A stretch of DNA of 29,336 bases from CAYMYN01 sp964394665 (GTDB lineage: Bacteria > Planctomycetota > UBA1135 > GCA-002686595). The stretch spans positions 1-29,336 of the forward strand of contig CAYMYN010000045.1 of NCBI GenBank assembly GCA_964394665.1, given 5' to 3'. The notes beneath the pieces were generated by a model, which was not told the origin of the DNA, ran no database searches, and saw nothing but the letters and a program-made list of their open reading frames with translations. Below are positions 16,750 through 24,143 of the stretch, piece after piece. Each line of letters starts with the position of its first letter. The stretch's first letter is position 1. The translations under genes and the position numbers were made by a program.

Positions 16750-16941
16750 ATGCACGCCTGGCTCTTCCGCCACCGCGATCGCCTGCGCGTGATCCTGGGT
16801 CTCCCCGATCCGCGCCGCGCGCCCGGACCCTGCGCGGCACCCCCCGTGGGGCGTGGGGCGCGGGGCTCCAGCCGCGGACCGGGCCAGGTGGAGCGCCGCG
16901 GCCGGGAGGTGGTGGTCGTGCCCATGCCGCGCCGGGCCTGA
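16750..16941 (+). CDS. Possible small Arg-rich protein (63 residues)
   Basis: An open frame starts at ATG 16750 in the gap between mnmG and the HEAT/TPR gene. The product begins MHAWLFRHRDRLRVILG, an amphipathic, strongly basic helix, and ends with REVVVVPMPRRA; the middle is Gly/Arg/Pro-rich. About 89% of its codons end in G or C, close to the sure genes, which is some support in a region where non-coding DNA is less extreme. There is no visible RBS. I recognise no family, and the frame could be chance in such GC-rich DNA. Confidence 0.4.
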   Translation: MHAWLFRHRDRLRVILGLPDPRRAPGPCAAPPVGRGARGSSRGPGQVERRGREVVVVPMPRRA

Positions 16942-16984
16942 GAGGACGCCCGGGCCCGGGGGTTCGGGGGAGCGCGCGAGGGAC

Positions 16985-16990
16985 TACCAT
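16985..16990 (+). promoter_or_regulatory. Possible -10 element of the HEAT/TPR-HDAC-radical SAM operon
   Basis: TACCAT, preceded by C, lies 36 bases upstream of the ATG at 17027 and matches the CTANNNT words seen before the genes at 7669 and 8870. No matching -35 box is apparent. Confidence 0.3.
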
Positions 16991-17026
16991 GGCCCGCGCG
17001 GCGAGCGCCCCGCCGCGCCCCGACCC

Positions 17027-18334
17027 ATGTCGATCCTGCGCACCTCCGCCCTGCTCGTCCTGCTCGGCGCCAGCCCCGCGCCCGCCGCCGCCCAGACCGA
17101 GGGTCCCGAACGCGGCTCGCTCGAGGATCTGCTCGGCCGCTACCGCGCCCGCCGCGACGACCTCCTGGCCGGGGCGCGCTCGCGCGTCGAGGAGCTGCTC
17201 GCCGGGATCGAGAGCGCCGTCCAGAACAAGCAGGAGGAACGGGTCGAGGACCTCAAGCGCCAACTCGTCGCCCTGGGGCCCGACTGCGCGCCGCTGCTGC
17301 TCCCCGCCCTCGACCCCGGCACGCGCGCGGACGAGGCCGCCCTGCGCCGCTCGCGCAAGGTCGCCGAAGCCCTGCGCGACCTGCCGACCGCGGCCGTGAC
17401 CCCCGGCCTGCTCGAGCTGGCGCGCACCGCCACCCCGGTGGGCAAGCGCAACGCGCTCTTCGCCCTGCGCGGATCGCAGGAACCCGAGCGCGTCGGCCAG
17501 GGCCTGCGCGAGCTCTACCGCGACAGCACCGGCGAGCTGAAGAAGGTCGTGCTCGTCACGCTGGCCCACCTGGGCGGAGCGGCCAACGACGGCTTCGTGG
17601 GCGGCTTGCTCCTGGCCGACGACCAGGAGGTGCGGCGCGACGCCCTCGAGGCCGCGGCCAGCGCCGCCAGCGTGGCCCTCGCGCCGCGCGTGCTCGAGTT
17701 CCTACGCACGGGCACGGTCGCCAGCCGGCACGTGAACGAGGTCCTCGCCTACTACCAGGCCTGTCCGCAGGTCCTCGACGGCGAGCATGGCTCGGGCATC
17801 CTGCGCCTGGCGCGCGAGGGGCGCCTCGCCGACCCCGAGGCGGTGCGCCTGGTCGAGTTCCTCGGGAACCACAAGAACTCCTGGTCGAACGACCTGCGGC
17901 GCGAGCTGCGCGAGATGGTCGGCGCGAGCCCGCGCGAGGTCGAGACCGCCGTACTGGTGGTTCTCGCCAAGGGGCCTTCCCCCGACGCGCGCGCGCGGCG
18001 CCAACTGCTCGATCCCTACGACCAGGAGGTCGATCGACGCCGCGACAACTGGCTCGGCTACCGCAACCGCGGCGACATCAAGCTGCGCATCGAGGACTAC
18101 AAGGGCGCGCTGCGCGACTACCAGGACGCGATCAAGTATTCCCGCGACTCCCTGCGCCCCGACCCCTCGCCGCACGTCGGGCTGGCGCGCGTGCACGCGC
18201 GCACCGGGAAGCTGCGCGACGCGTCCCTGGCCCTCGAGCGCGCGCCGCTGACCCGCACCCAGCTCCAGGCCCTGGCCAAGGACCCCGACTTCGTCGAGCT
18301 GGCCGCCTCGCGCTTCGGCAAGATCCTCGAGTAG
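17027..18334 (+). CDS. Secreted protein with HEAT-like and TPR-like repeats
   Basis: The 435-residue product has a signal peptide (MSILRTSALLVLLGASPAPAA, cleavage near AAAQ). Residues about 30-75 form a charged helix that may be a coiled coil (VQNKQEERVEDLKRQL). Residues about 100-270 are helical repeats of HEAT type, for example TPVGKRNALFALRG, STGELKKVVLVTLAHLGG and DQEVRRDALEAAASAASV. Residues about 345-420 resemble TPRs (GYRNRGDIKLRIEDYKGALRDYQDAIKYS, then PHVGLARVHARTGKLRDASLALER). Such repeats usually bind proteins; a periplasmic scaffold role is inferred. ATG 17027 gives the signal peptide; upstream in-frame extension does not. The stop is 4 bases before the next gene, so they are likely cotranscribed. 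Confidence 0.82.
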   Translation: MSILRTSALLVLLGASPAPAAAQTEGPERGSLEDLLGRYRARRDDLLAGARSRVEELLAGIESAVQNKQEERVEDLKRQLVALGPDCAPLLLPALDPGTRADEAALRRSRKVAEALRDLPTAAVTPGLLELARTATPVGKRNALFALRGSQEPERVGQGLRELYRDSTGELKKVVLVTLAHLGGAANDGFVGGLLLADDQEVRRDALEAAASAASVALAPRVLEFLRTGTVASRHVNEVLAYYQACPQVLDGEHGSGILRLAREGRLADPEAVRLVEFLGNHKNSWSNDLRRELREMVGASPREVETAVLVVLAKGPSPDARARRQLLDPYDQEVDRRRDNWLGYRNRGDIKLRIEDYKGALRDYQDAIKYSRDSLRPDPSPHVGLARVHARTGKLRDASLALERAPLTRTQLQALAKDPDFVELAASRFGKILE

Positions 18335-18338
18335 GTCC

Positions 18339-19319
18339 ATGAAGCCGCAGCGTCCGCACTCGGCGCCCGCCAGCCGGCCCACGGGCCTGTTGACCGCGCC
18401 CATCTTCCTGCGCCACGACACCGGGCCGGGCCACCCCGAACGTCCCGCGCGCCTGAACGCGATCCTCGAGCGCCTGGGGGCCAGCGGCCTGGCGGCGGAA
18501 CTCGCCGTCGGCGAGGCCCAGGCCGCCGAGCGCGACTGGACGCACCTGGTGCACGACGCGGCCTACGTCGACGGGCTCGAGCGCACGATCGCCGGCGGCG
18601 CGCGCCAACTCGGCGACGGCGACACGGCGGTCTCGGCGGATTCCTTCCAGGCCGCGCTCACCGCCGTGGGCGCGGGCCTGGCCGCCGCCGAACGCGTCGC
18701 CCGCGGCACCTGGCGCAACGCCTTCGTGGCCCTGCGGCCCCCCGGTCACCACGCCGAACGCGAGCGCGCGATGGGCTTCTGCCTGCTGAACAACGTCGCC
18801 ATCGCGGCGCGCTTCCTGCAAGCGCGCTGCGACGTGCCGCGGGTGGCCATCGTCGACTGGGACGTGCACCACGGCAACGGGACGCAGCACGCCTTCGAGG
18901 AGGACGGCTCGGTCTTCTTCGCCAGCCTGCACCAGTACCCGCACTACCCCGGCAGCGGCGCGCGCGAGGAGCGCGGCCGCGGCGCGGGCGAGGGCACGAC
19001 CCTCAACCTGCCCATGTCTTCGGGCGCGGGCGACGCCGAGTACCTGGCGGCCTTCGAGGGCACGTTGCTCCCCGCCCTGGAGGACTTCGGGCCCGACTTC
19101 GTGCTGATCTCGGCCGGCTTCGACGCGCACCGCGACGACCCGCTCTCGGGCACGCGCGTCACCGGCGCGGGGTTCGGCCGCATGACGCGGCTCCTGGTCG
19201 ACTTCGCCGAGGCGCGTTGCCAGGGGCGCGTGGTCTCCTTGCTCGAGGGCGGCTACGACCTCGCGGCCCTGGCGGAGTCGGTCGAGGCCCACGTGGCCGA
19301 GCTCGCGCGCCGGCCATGA
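18339..19319 (+). CDS. Histone deacetylase family amidohydrolase
   Basis: The 326-residue product is a zinc-dependent deacetylase of the arginase/HDAC fold. The bacterial relatives act on acetylpolyamines, acetoin-related or unknown acetyl-lysine substrates. The catalytic pair PGHHAE is at 135-140. The metal ligands appear as Asp175 and His177 (DWDVHHGNGTQ) and Asp262 (SAGFDAHRDDPL), and the transition-state Tyr is Tyr306 in EGGYD. Every key catalytic residue is therefore present. The RHDTGPGHPERPARL opening is typical of class II-like members. It starts 4 bases after the HEAT/TPR gene, and its last bases overlap the next start in ATGA. The substrate is unknown; the polyamine-related gene at 5061-6122 makes an acetylpolyamine substrate imaginable but unproven. 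Confidence 0.92.
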   Translation: MKPQRPHSAPASRPTGLLTAPIFLRHDTGPGHPERPARLNAILERLGASGLAAELAVGEAQAAERDWTHLVHDAAYVDGLERTIAGGARQLGDGDTAVSADSFQAALTAVGAGLAAAERVARGTWRNAFVALRPPGHHAERERAMGFCLLNNVAIAARFLQARCDVPRVAIVDWDVHHGNGTQHAFEEDGSVFFASLHQYPHYPGSGAREERGRGAGEGTTLNLPMSSGAGDAEYLAAFEGTLLPALEDFGPDFVLISAGFDAHRDDPLSGTRVTGAGFGRMTRLLVDFAEARCQGRVVSLLEGGYDLAALAESVEAHVAELARRP

Positions 19320-20161
19320 CCCTCGACACCTCGCGCCACGACCGCGACAGCGCCGGCCTCACCTACGTCTACCCGGTGGTGTCGCGCCGTAGCCGCGGCG
19401 TGTCGGTGGGGATCAACCTCAACCCCAACCGGGCCTGCAACTTCCGCTGCGTCTACTGCCAGGTGCCGGGCCTGGTGCGGGGCAAGGCGCCGGAGATCGA
19501 CCTCGAGCGCCTGGCGGGCGAGCTCGACGGCTTCCTGGGCGAGGTGCTCGCGGGCGACTGGCTGGCGCGGCGCGTCCCGGAGGGCTCGCGGCACCTGCGG
19601 GACGTCGCGTTCTCGGGCGACGGCGAGCCGACGAGCGCCGCCGACTTCGACTCCATCGTGCGCCGCGTCGGCGAGGTGCTCCGCGGCCGCGACCTCGTGG
19701 GCCGCATCGAGGTCGTGCTGATCACGAACGGCTCCCTGTGCCATCAGCCGCCGGTGCAGCGCGGCCTCGAGGTGCTGCGCGAGCTGGGCGGGCGCGTGTG
19801 GTTCAAGGTCGACGCGGGCACCGACGAGGGCCTGGCGCGCATCAACGGCTGGCAGGGCGGCGTCGAGCGCCTCGAGCGCAACCTGCGCTCCGCCGCCGCG
19901 CGTTGCCCGACCTGGATCCAGACCTGCGCCTTCGCCTTCGACGGCGCGGGGCCCAGCGCGGCCGAGCGCGAGGCCTACCTGGCGCTCCTCGGGCGGGCGC
20001 TCGCGGACGGCGTGCCGCTCCTGGGCGTGCTGCTCTACGGCCTCGCGCGGCCCTCGCACCAGCCCGAGGCCCCGCGCCTCGCGCGGCTCGCCCCCGAGGA
20101 GCTCGAGCGCATCGCCGACGGCGTGCGCGCCCTGGGCCTGGAGTGCCGCGTGCACCCCTGA
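19316..20161 (+). CDS. Radical SAM protein
   Basis: The 281-residue product binds a 4Fe-4S cluster through the triad CNFRCVYC (Cys41, 45, 48) and should cleave S-adenosylmethionine to start radical chemistry. Other core features are FSGDGEPTSAADF, which is the glycine-rich GGEP-like SAM motif, LITNGSL, and WFKVDAGTDEGLARING. The overall pattern resembles COG0731-type (wyosine/TYW1-related) radical SAM proteins that lack the extra domains, but I cannot name the substrate. The ATG overlaps the stop of the deacetylase gene in ATGA, so the two are translationally coupled and probably functionally connected. The C-terminus is short, with no obvious auxiliary cluster cysteines. It converges with the thioredoxin-TPR gene, 11 bases apart. 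Confidence 0.88.
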   Translation: MTLDTSRHDRDSAGLTYVYPVVSRRSRGVSVGINLNPNRACNFRCVYCQVPGLVRGKAPEIDLERLAGELDGFLGEVLAGDWLARRVPEGSRHLRDVAFSGDGEPTSAADFDSIVRRVGEVLRGRDLVGRIEVVLITNGSLCHQPPVQRGLEVLRELGGRVWFKVDAGTDEGLARINGWQGGVERLERNLRSAAARCPTWIQTCAFAFDGAGPSAAEREAYLALLGRALADGVPLLGVLLYGLARPSHQPEAPRLARLAPEELERIADGVRALGLECRVHP

Positions 20162-20172
20162 AGCAGCTTCCC

Positions 20173-21027
20173 TCAGGAGCAGAGCAGCACCGAGAGCTGC
20201 TGCTGGTACTCGAGGGTCAGGGGGTTCGTCGGACCCAGGGCCTGGAAGGCCTCCTGCAGCGCCTTGCGCGGCGCGCCGCCCTCGAAGTCGACGTCGAGGA
20301 TCGCCGCGTGGAGCAGGTGCTCGAGCCCTTCGCCGGGGCGCCGCGCCGCGAGCAGCGCCTTGCCGAGCGCGATGCGCGCCCCCGGATCGTCCGGCGCGGC
20401 GGCGACCGCGCCCTCGAGCTCGTCGAGGTCGCCCGCGCTGGCCGCCAGGGCCAGGGCCGCGAGGACGCCCTGGGCCTCGTCGCCCTGGCGCTCGGCCTCG
20501 CCCAGGCGCGCGAAGACCTTGTGCGCCTCGTCGGTGCGCCCCGCGGCGACGAGCAGCCGCGCCAGGGTCACGCGCGCCGGGGCGTCCTCGGCGCCCCCGC
20601 GCAGGTGCTCGCGCAGCAGGGAGATCGCCTCCTCGAGCTGGCCCAGGGCCTCGAGCTCGAGCGCCTGCTCGCGCGCGCTGGCCGTGGCGGGCGGGAGGTG
20701 CGGCTCGAGGAAGGCGCGCAGTTGGGCCTCGGGCAGGGCCCCGAGGAACCCGTCCACGGGGCGGCCGTCCCGGACCAGGATCACCGAGGGGATGCTCTGG
20801 ATGCGGAAGACCTCGGCCAGCTCCGGGTTGCGGTCGACGTCGACCTTGGCCAGGACGAAGCGCCCCTGGTACTCGGCGGCGAGCTTCTCGAGCAGCGGTC
20901 CGAGGGTCTTGCAGGGCCCGCACCAGGCGGCCCAGAAGTCGAGTAGGACGGGGACCTGGCGGGAGCGCTCGACCACCTCGCTCTGGAAGGTGGTCACGCT
21001 GACGTCGACGACGGTGGGCGGGGTCAT
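20173..21027 (-). CDS. cnoX: Thioredoxin-TPR protein (CnoX/YbbN family)
   Basis: The 284-residue product combines an N-terminal thioredoxin domain (1-110) with a helical TPR region (about 115-284), the architecture of CnoX (YbbN), a chaperone-redox protein that protects clients from oxidative damage and hands them to GroEL or DnaK. The active site is WCGPCK (Cys36, Cys39), with the cis-Pro in SIPSVIL (Pro80). It thus keeps the redox pair that the E. coli protein has lost. The length equals the E. coli protein. No signal peptide is present, so it is cytoplasmic. The TPR part has helices such as ARVTLARLLVAAGRTDEAHKVF and ARIALGKALLAARRPGEGLEHL. ATG 21027 is the natural start. It is divergent from the metal-uptake operon across a 222-base gap. 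Confidence 0.9.
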   Translation of the reverse strand: MTPPTVVDVSVTTFQSEVVERSRQVPVLLDFWAAWCGPCKTLGPLLEKLAAEYQGRFVLAKVDVDRNPELAEVFRIQSIPSVILVRDGRPVDGFLGALPEAQLRAFLEPHLPPATASAREQALELEALGQLEEAISLLREHLRGGAEDAPARVTLARLLVAAGRTDEAHKVFARLGEAERQGDEAQGVLAALALAASAGDLDELEGAVAAAPDDPGARIALGKALLAARRPGEGLEHLLHAAILDVDFEGGAPRKALQEAFQALGPTNPLTLEYQQQLSVLLCS

Positions 21028-21249
21028 GGGAATCTGGCGGGAACTCTCCCGGGCCGGGCGGCATGGAACGGGTGTCCCCGCCACGGGCCGCTGAGGGCCG
21101 GGCGGGGAGCTTGCCCCATCTTGGCCCCCAGACCCAGCCCCTTCCACCCGGGGTGCGCGACGCCACACACGGCCCGCGGCGTGTCCCGCCTCGGAACGCG
21201 CCCACGGGCCCGCACCCCAGGCCGACGATCCCCTCGCCCCCACCCACCG
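21028..21249. promoter_or_regulatory. Divergent intergenic region upstream of the metal-uptake operon
   Basis: The 222 bases between the starts of the thioredoxin-TPR gene and the porin-like gene must hold both promoters. I see short G/C inverted words, such as GGGA/TCCC near 21039 and GGGG/CCCC near 21105. I see no convincing Zur, Fur or MntR operator and no clear -10/-35 pair. No gene is visible. Confidence 0.4.
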
Positions 21250-22449
21250 ATGCACTCCATCCGCACCCTGGCGGTGCTCGTCAGCACCGCCGCGCCGCTC
21301 CTGGCCCAGGGCCCCGCCGTGCAGAGCCCGGGCATGCCGCCCGGGTCCCAGCTCAGCCAGACCACGCGCTTCTCGAACGAGTTCAACCCGGCCATCGGCC
21401 TCGTCTTCGACATCCTCGGCACCTACACCGACGAGAAGGACGGCCGGGACGGCTTCGACCTCGAGCTGCGCAGCCTCGAGCTCTCCGCCGCCGCCTACGT
21501 CGACCCCAACGCCTGGGCCTACGCCGTGCTCGTCGGAGAGCCCGGGGAGGGCATCGAGGTCGAGGAAGCGGCCGTGCGGTACCTGGGCCTCCCGGGCAAC
21601 CACACCCTGCAGGCGGGCCGCTTCTTCGTCGACTTCGGCAAACAGATGCAGGCCCACGTGCACGACCTGCGCACCGTCGACCGGCCGCTCGTGCTGCGCG
21701 AGTTCCTCGGTAGCGAGCTCGCCGGCACCGGCCTGCAGTACGACAACTGGATCCCGGTCGGCGACCAGACCGTGGTGCGCTACTCGTTGGGCGTGTTCCA
21801 GAGTCTCCTGGGCGAGGAGCACGGCCACGGCGACGACCACGGGGGCGAGGAGGGCCCCGAGGCGCACCTCGACGGCCGGCGCAAGGCGAGCGAGCTCTCC
21901 TGGACCGGCCGCGTGACGGGCATGCGCGACGTCGGCGAGCGCGGGACGCTGCAGCTCGGCCTCTCGGCGCGCTGGATCCCGAGCTTCGCCTACGAGTTCG
22001 AGGACCTCGACGAGGTCGAAGACAACGAGACCTGGGTCTGGGGCGTCGACGCGACCTACGGCTGGAGCGACCCCCAGCGGGGCCGCAGCTTCGCCCTGGG
22101 CGGGGAGTACCTGATCCTCGACGGCGACATCCTGGCCCGGCTCGACGATCCGGTCACGCCGACCGAGATCCAGGTCGAGGACGACGACGCCCGCGGCTTC
22201 TTCGTGTGGGCCGACTACGGGTGGACCAAGCGCGACTTCGTGGGCCTGCAGTGGAGCCGGGTCGAGCTCCCGGGCTTCGACGGGGACGAGGACGTCGACG
22301 AGTACGACATCTACTACACTCGTTTCCTGACCGAGTTCCAGCGCCTGCGTCTCGCCCTGACCCTCGTCGACGGCGACGAAGAGGAGACCCGCCTGGCCCT
22401 GCAGTACACCAACTACATCGGTCCCCACTCCCACGGGATCAACTGGTAG
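21250..22449 (+). CDS. Outer-membrane porin-like protein of a metal-uptake operon, His-rich loop
   Basis: The 399-residue product has a signal peptide (MHSIRTLAVLVSTAAPLLAQ, about 20 residues). Its body alternates beta-strand-like segments with acidic turns (for example LELRSLELSAAAYVDP, LQLGLSARWI, RLRLALTLVDGDEEETRLALQYTN) and ends in an aromatic residue (GINW). All of this fits an outer-membrane beta-barrel. The stretch HGHGDDHGGEEGPEAH (191-206) is a His/Asp/Glu-rich loop, the kind that binds zinc. It resembles the zinc-linked outer-membrane proteins found beside ZnuABC genes in other bacteria. ATG 21250 was chosen because the reading upstream, from 21121, is Pro/Arg-rich and gives no signal peptide. 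The metal-binding protein gene starts 9 bases after its stop, so it heads the operon. Confidence 0.82.
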   Translation: MHSIRTLAVLVSTAAPLLAQGPAVQSPGMPPGSQLSQTTRFSNEFNPAIGLVFDILGTYTDEKDGRDGFDLELRSLELSAAAYVDPNAWAYAVLVGEPGEGIEVEEAAVRYLGLPGNHTLQAGRFFVDFGKQMQAHVHDLRTVDRPLVLREFLGSELAGTGLQYDNWIPVGDQTVVRYSLGVFQSLLGEEHGHGDDHGGEEGPEAHLDGRRKASELSWTGRVTGMRDVGERGTLQLGLSARWIPSFAYEFEDLDEVEDNETWVWGVDATYGWSDPQRGRSFALGGEYLILDGDILARLDDPVTPTEIQVEDDDARGFFVWADYGWTKRDFVGLQWSRVELPGFDGDEDVDEYDIYYTRFLTEFQRLRLALTLVDGDEEETRLALQYTNYIGPHSHGINW

Positions 22450-22458
22450 GAGCGCCTG

Positions 22459-23439
22459 ATGTCCATCCCCCACCGGATCTTCCTGCTCGCCGCGGCGGCG
22501 CTCGGCTGCGCCGCCCTGGCGGGCGCGGCGGTTCCCAGCGCGGACGTCGTCGGCCCCCCCGGCGCGCGCCCGCTCCAGGTGCTGACCACGCTCCCCGACC
22601 TGCGCGACATCGTCGTGCGCATCGGCGGCGAACGCGTCGAGGTGCGCTCGATCGCGGACGGCACGGAGAACGTGCACGCGATCCAGATCCGGCCCTCGAC
22701 CCTGGTCGCGGCCCATCGCGCTCAGATGTTCGTGCAGATCGGGCTGTCCCTCGAGCACGCCTGGGTGCCCGGGTTGCTCGAGGCCGTGCGCAACCCGCGC
22801 ATCCAACCGGGGGCGCCGTCCTTCGTGAACACCTCCGCCGGCTGGCCGGCGATCGACGTCCCCGCCAGCGTGAGCCGGGCGGAGGGCGCGGACATCCACC
22901 CCCAGGGCAACCCGCACATCAACCTGGCCCAGGGCGGGGGGCGCCACATCGCAAACGAGGTGCTGGCGGCCCTGGAGCGCGTCGATCCCGAGGGGCGCGA
23001 GCTCTACCGCGCCCGGCACGCGGCCTACCTGCGCGAGCTCGACGCCGCCGAGGCGCGCTGGCGGAAGCTCGCCGCGGAGTTGGCGGGGGCGGAGGTCGTC
23101 ACCTACCACACGAGCTTCGACTACCTGCTGCGCGATCTCGGCCTCGAGCTCGTCGGCACGATCGAGCCCAAGCCGGGGGTGATGCCCTCGCCGCGCCACA
23201 CCGCCGCCCTGGTCGAGCGCATGAAGGCCCGCCCGCGGCCCCCGGTGATCCTCACCGCCCCCTGGTCGAACGGCAGCGTCGTGCGCGAGATCGCGCGCCG
23301 CAGCGGAGCGCGGGTGGTCGAGATCCCGGACATGGTCGGCGGCGCGGCGGACGGCGGGACCTGGATCGGTATGATGGACCTGGTGCACGAGCGCATCCGC
23401 GCCGCCTGCGCGCAGGATGCCGTGCCGGCCCGCGATTGA
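22459..23439 (+). CDS. znuA: Metal ABC transporter, periplasmic binding protein (ZnuA-like)
   Basis: The 326-residue product is a cluster A-I solute-binding protein that captures zinc or manganese in the periplasm and delivers it to the permease. Residues 1-25 are a signal peptide. The metal ligands expected for the family appear as His73 (ENVHAIQ), His153 (GNPHIN), His217 (TYHTSFDY) and Asp291 (IPDMVGG). The family phrases VLTTLPDLRDIV, IEPKPGVMPSPRH and LTAPWSNGSVVREIARRSGARVVEIP are present. The usual His-rich loop of ZnuA is absent here; a comparable loop sits in the porin-like partner instead. The stop codon overlaps the TTG start of the ATPase gene. Zinc is the most likely metal, but manganese or another divalent ion cannot be ruled out from sequence. 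Confidence 0.88.
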   Translation: MSIPHRIFLLAAAALGCAALAGAAVPSADVVGPPGARPLQVLTTLPDLRDIVVRIGGERVEVRSIADGTENVHAIQIRPSTLVAAHRAQMFVQIGLSLEHAWVPGLLEAVRNPRIQPGAPSFVNTSAGWPAIDVPASVSRAEGADIHPQGNPHINLAQGGGRHIANEVLAALERVDPEGRELYRARHAAYLRELDAAEARWRKLAAELAGAEVVTYHTSFDYLLRDLGLELVGTIEPKPGVMPSPRHTAALVERMKARPRPPVILTAPWSNGSVVREIARRSGARVVEIPDMVGGAADGGTWIGMMDLVHERIRAACAQDAVPARD

Positions 23440-24143
23440 CGGACCTGGTCGAGATCGAGGACGCCGCCTTCGGCTACGGCGAACGGGCGGTGCTGACGGG
23501 GGTGGAGCTGCGCATCGCGCGCTCCACCCTCGTCGGCGTCGCGGGGCCCAATGGCTCGGGCAAGAGCACGCTCGTGCGGGGGGTGCTCGGCCTGCTGGCG
23601 CCCATCCGCGGCCGGGTCTCACGGAACGCGTCCAGCCTGGGCTACGTGCCCCAGCGCGACACCCTGGACGCGCTCTTCCCCCTGACCGCCCTCGAGGTCG
23701 TGCGCATGGGCGCCTTCGCCCGCCTGCGGGGCCTGCGCCTGCTGCCGCGCGCGGAGCGCCACGCCGCCCGCGCGGCCCTCGAGCGGGTGGGACTCGCCGA
23801 CCAGGCCCGGCGCCTGTTCGCGCGCCTCTCCGGCGGCCAACGCCAGCGTGTCTTGTTGGCCCGCGCGCTGCTGATGCAGCCCGACCTGCTCGTGCTCGAC
23901 GAACCGACCAGCGGCGTCGACGCCGAGGCCGAGGCCGCGATCCTGGCCCTGCTGCGCGAGTTCCGGGACGAGGGCCTGGGCATCCTGCTCGTCAGCCACC
24001 GGCTGGAAGCCCTGTGCCAGGTGGCCGACCAGCTCCTGTGGGTCGACGCGGCCCGGGTGGAACGCCGCGACCCGGCGCGGGTCCTGGCGGCCCTGCGCGC
24101 GGGGCCGACGCACGCCGTGCAGCGCGCGGAGGGCCAGGGGTGA
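23436..24143 (+). CDS. znuC: Metal ABC transporter ATPase (ZnuC-like)
   Basis: The 235-residue product is the ATP-hydrolysing subunit of the metal importer. Walker A is GPNGSGKS, the Q-loop is YVPQRD, the signature is LSGGQRQR, Walker B is DLLVLDEPTSGVD, and the H-loop is LLVSHR. All are intact. I chose TTG at 23436, which sits in TTGA and overlaps the previous stop by four bases; it gives MTDLVEIEDAAFGYG, the normal N-terminal spacing to Walker A for this family. No ATG exists in frame near that point. The next gene overlaps its stop in GTGA, so ATPase and permease are translationally coupled. It acts at the cytoplasmic face of the inner membrane. Confidence 0.93.
   Translation: MTDLVEIEDAAFGYGERAVLTGVELRIARSTLVGVAGPNGSGKSTLVRGVLGLLAPIRGRVSRNASSLGYVPQRDTLDALFPLTALEVVRMGAFARLRGLRLLPRAERHAARAALERVGLADQARRLFARLSGGQRQRVLLARALLMQPDLLVLDEPTSGVDAEAEAAILALLREFRDEGLGILLVSHRLEALCQVADQLLWVDAARVERRDPARVLAALRAGPTHAVQRAEGQG

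Noticed and set aside
20173..23622. Very long minus-strand frame upstream of the thioredoxin-TPR gene
   Set aside because: Only the last 284 residues are real. The N-terminal part is antisense to the metal-uptake genes and lacks domain signatures.
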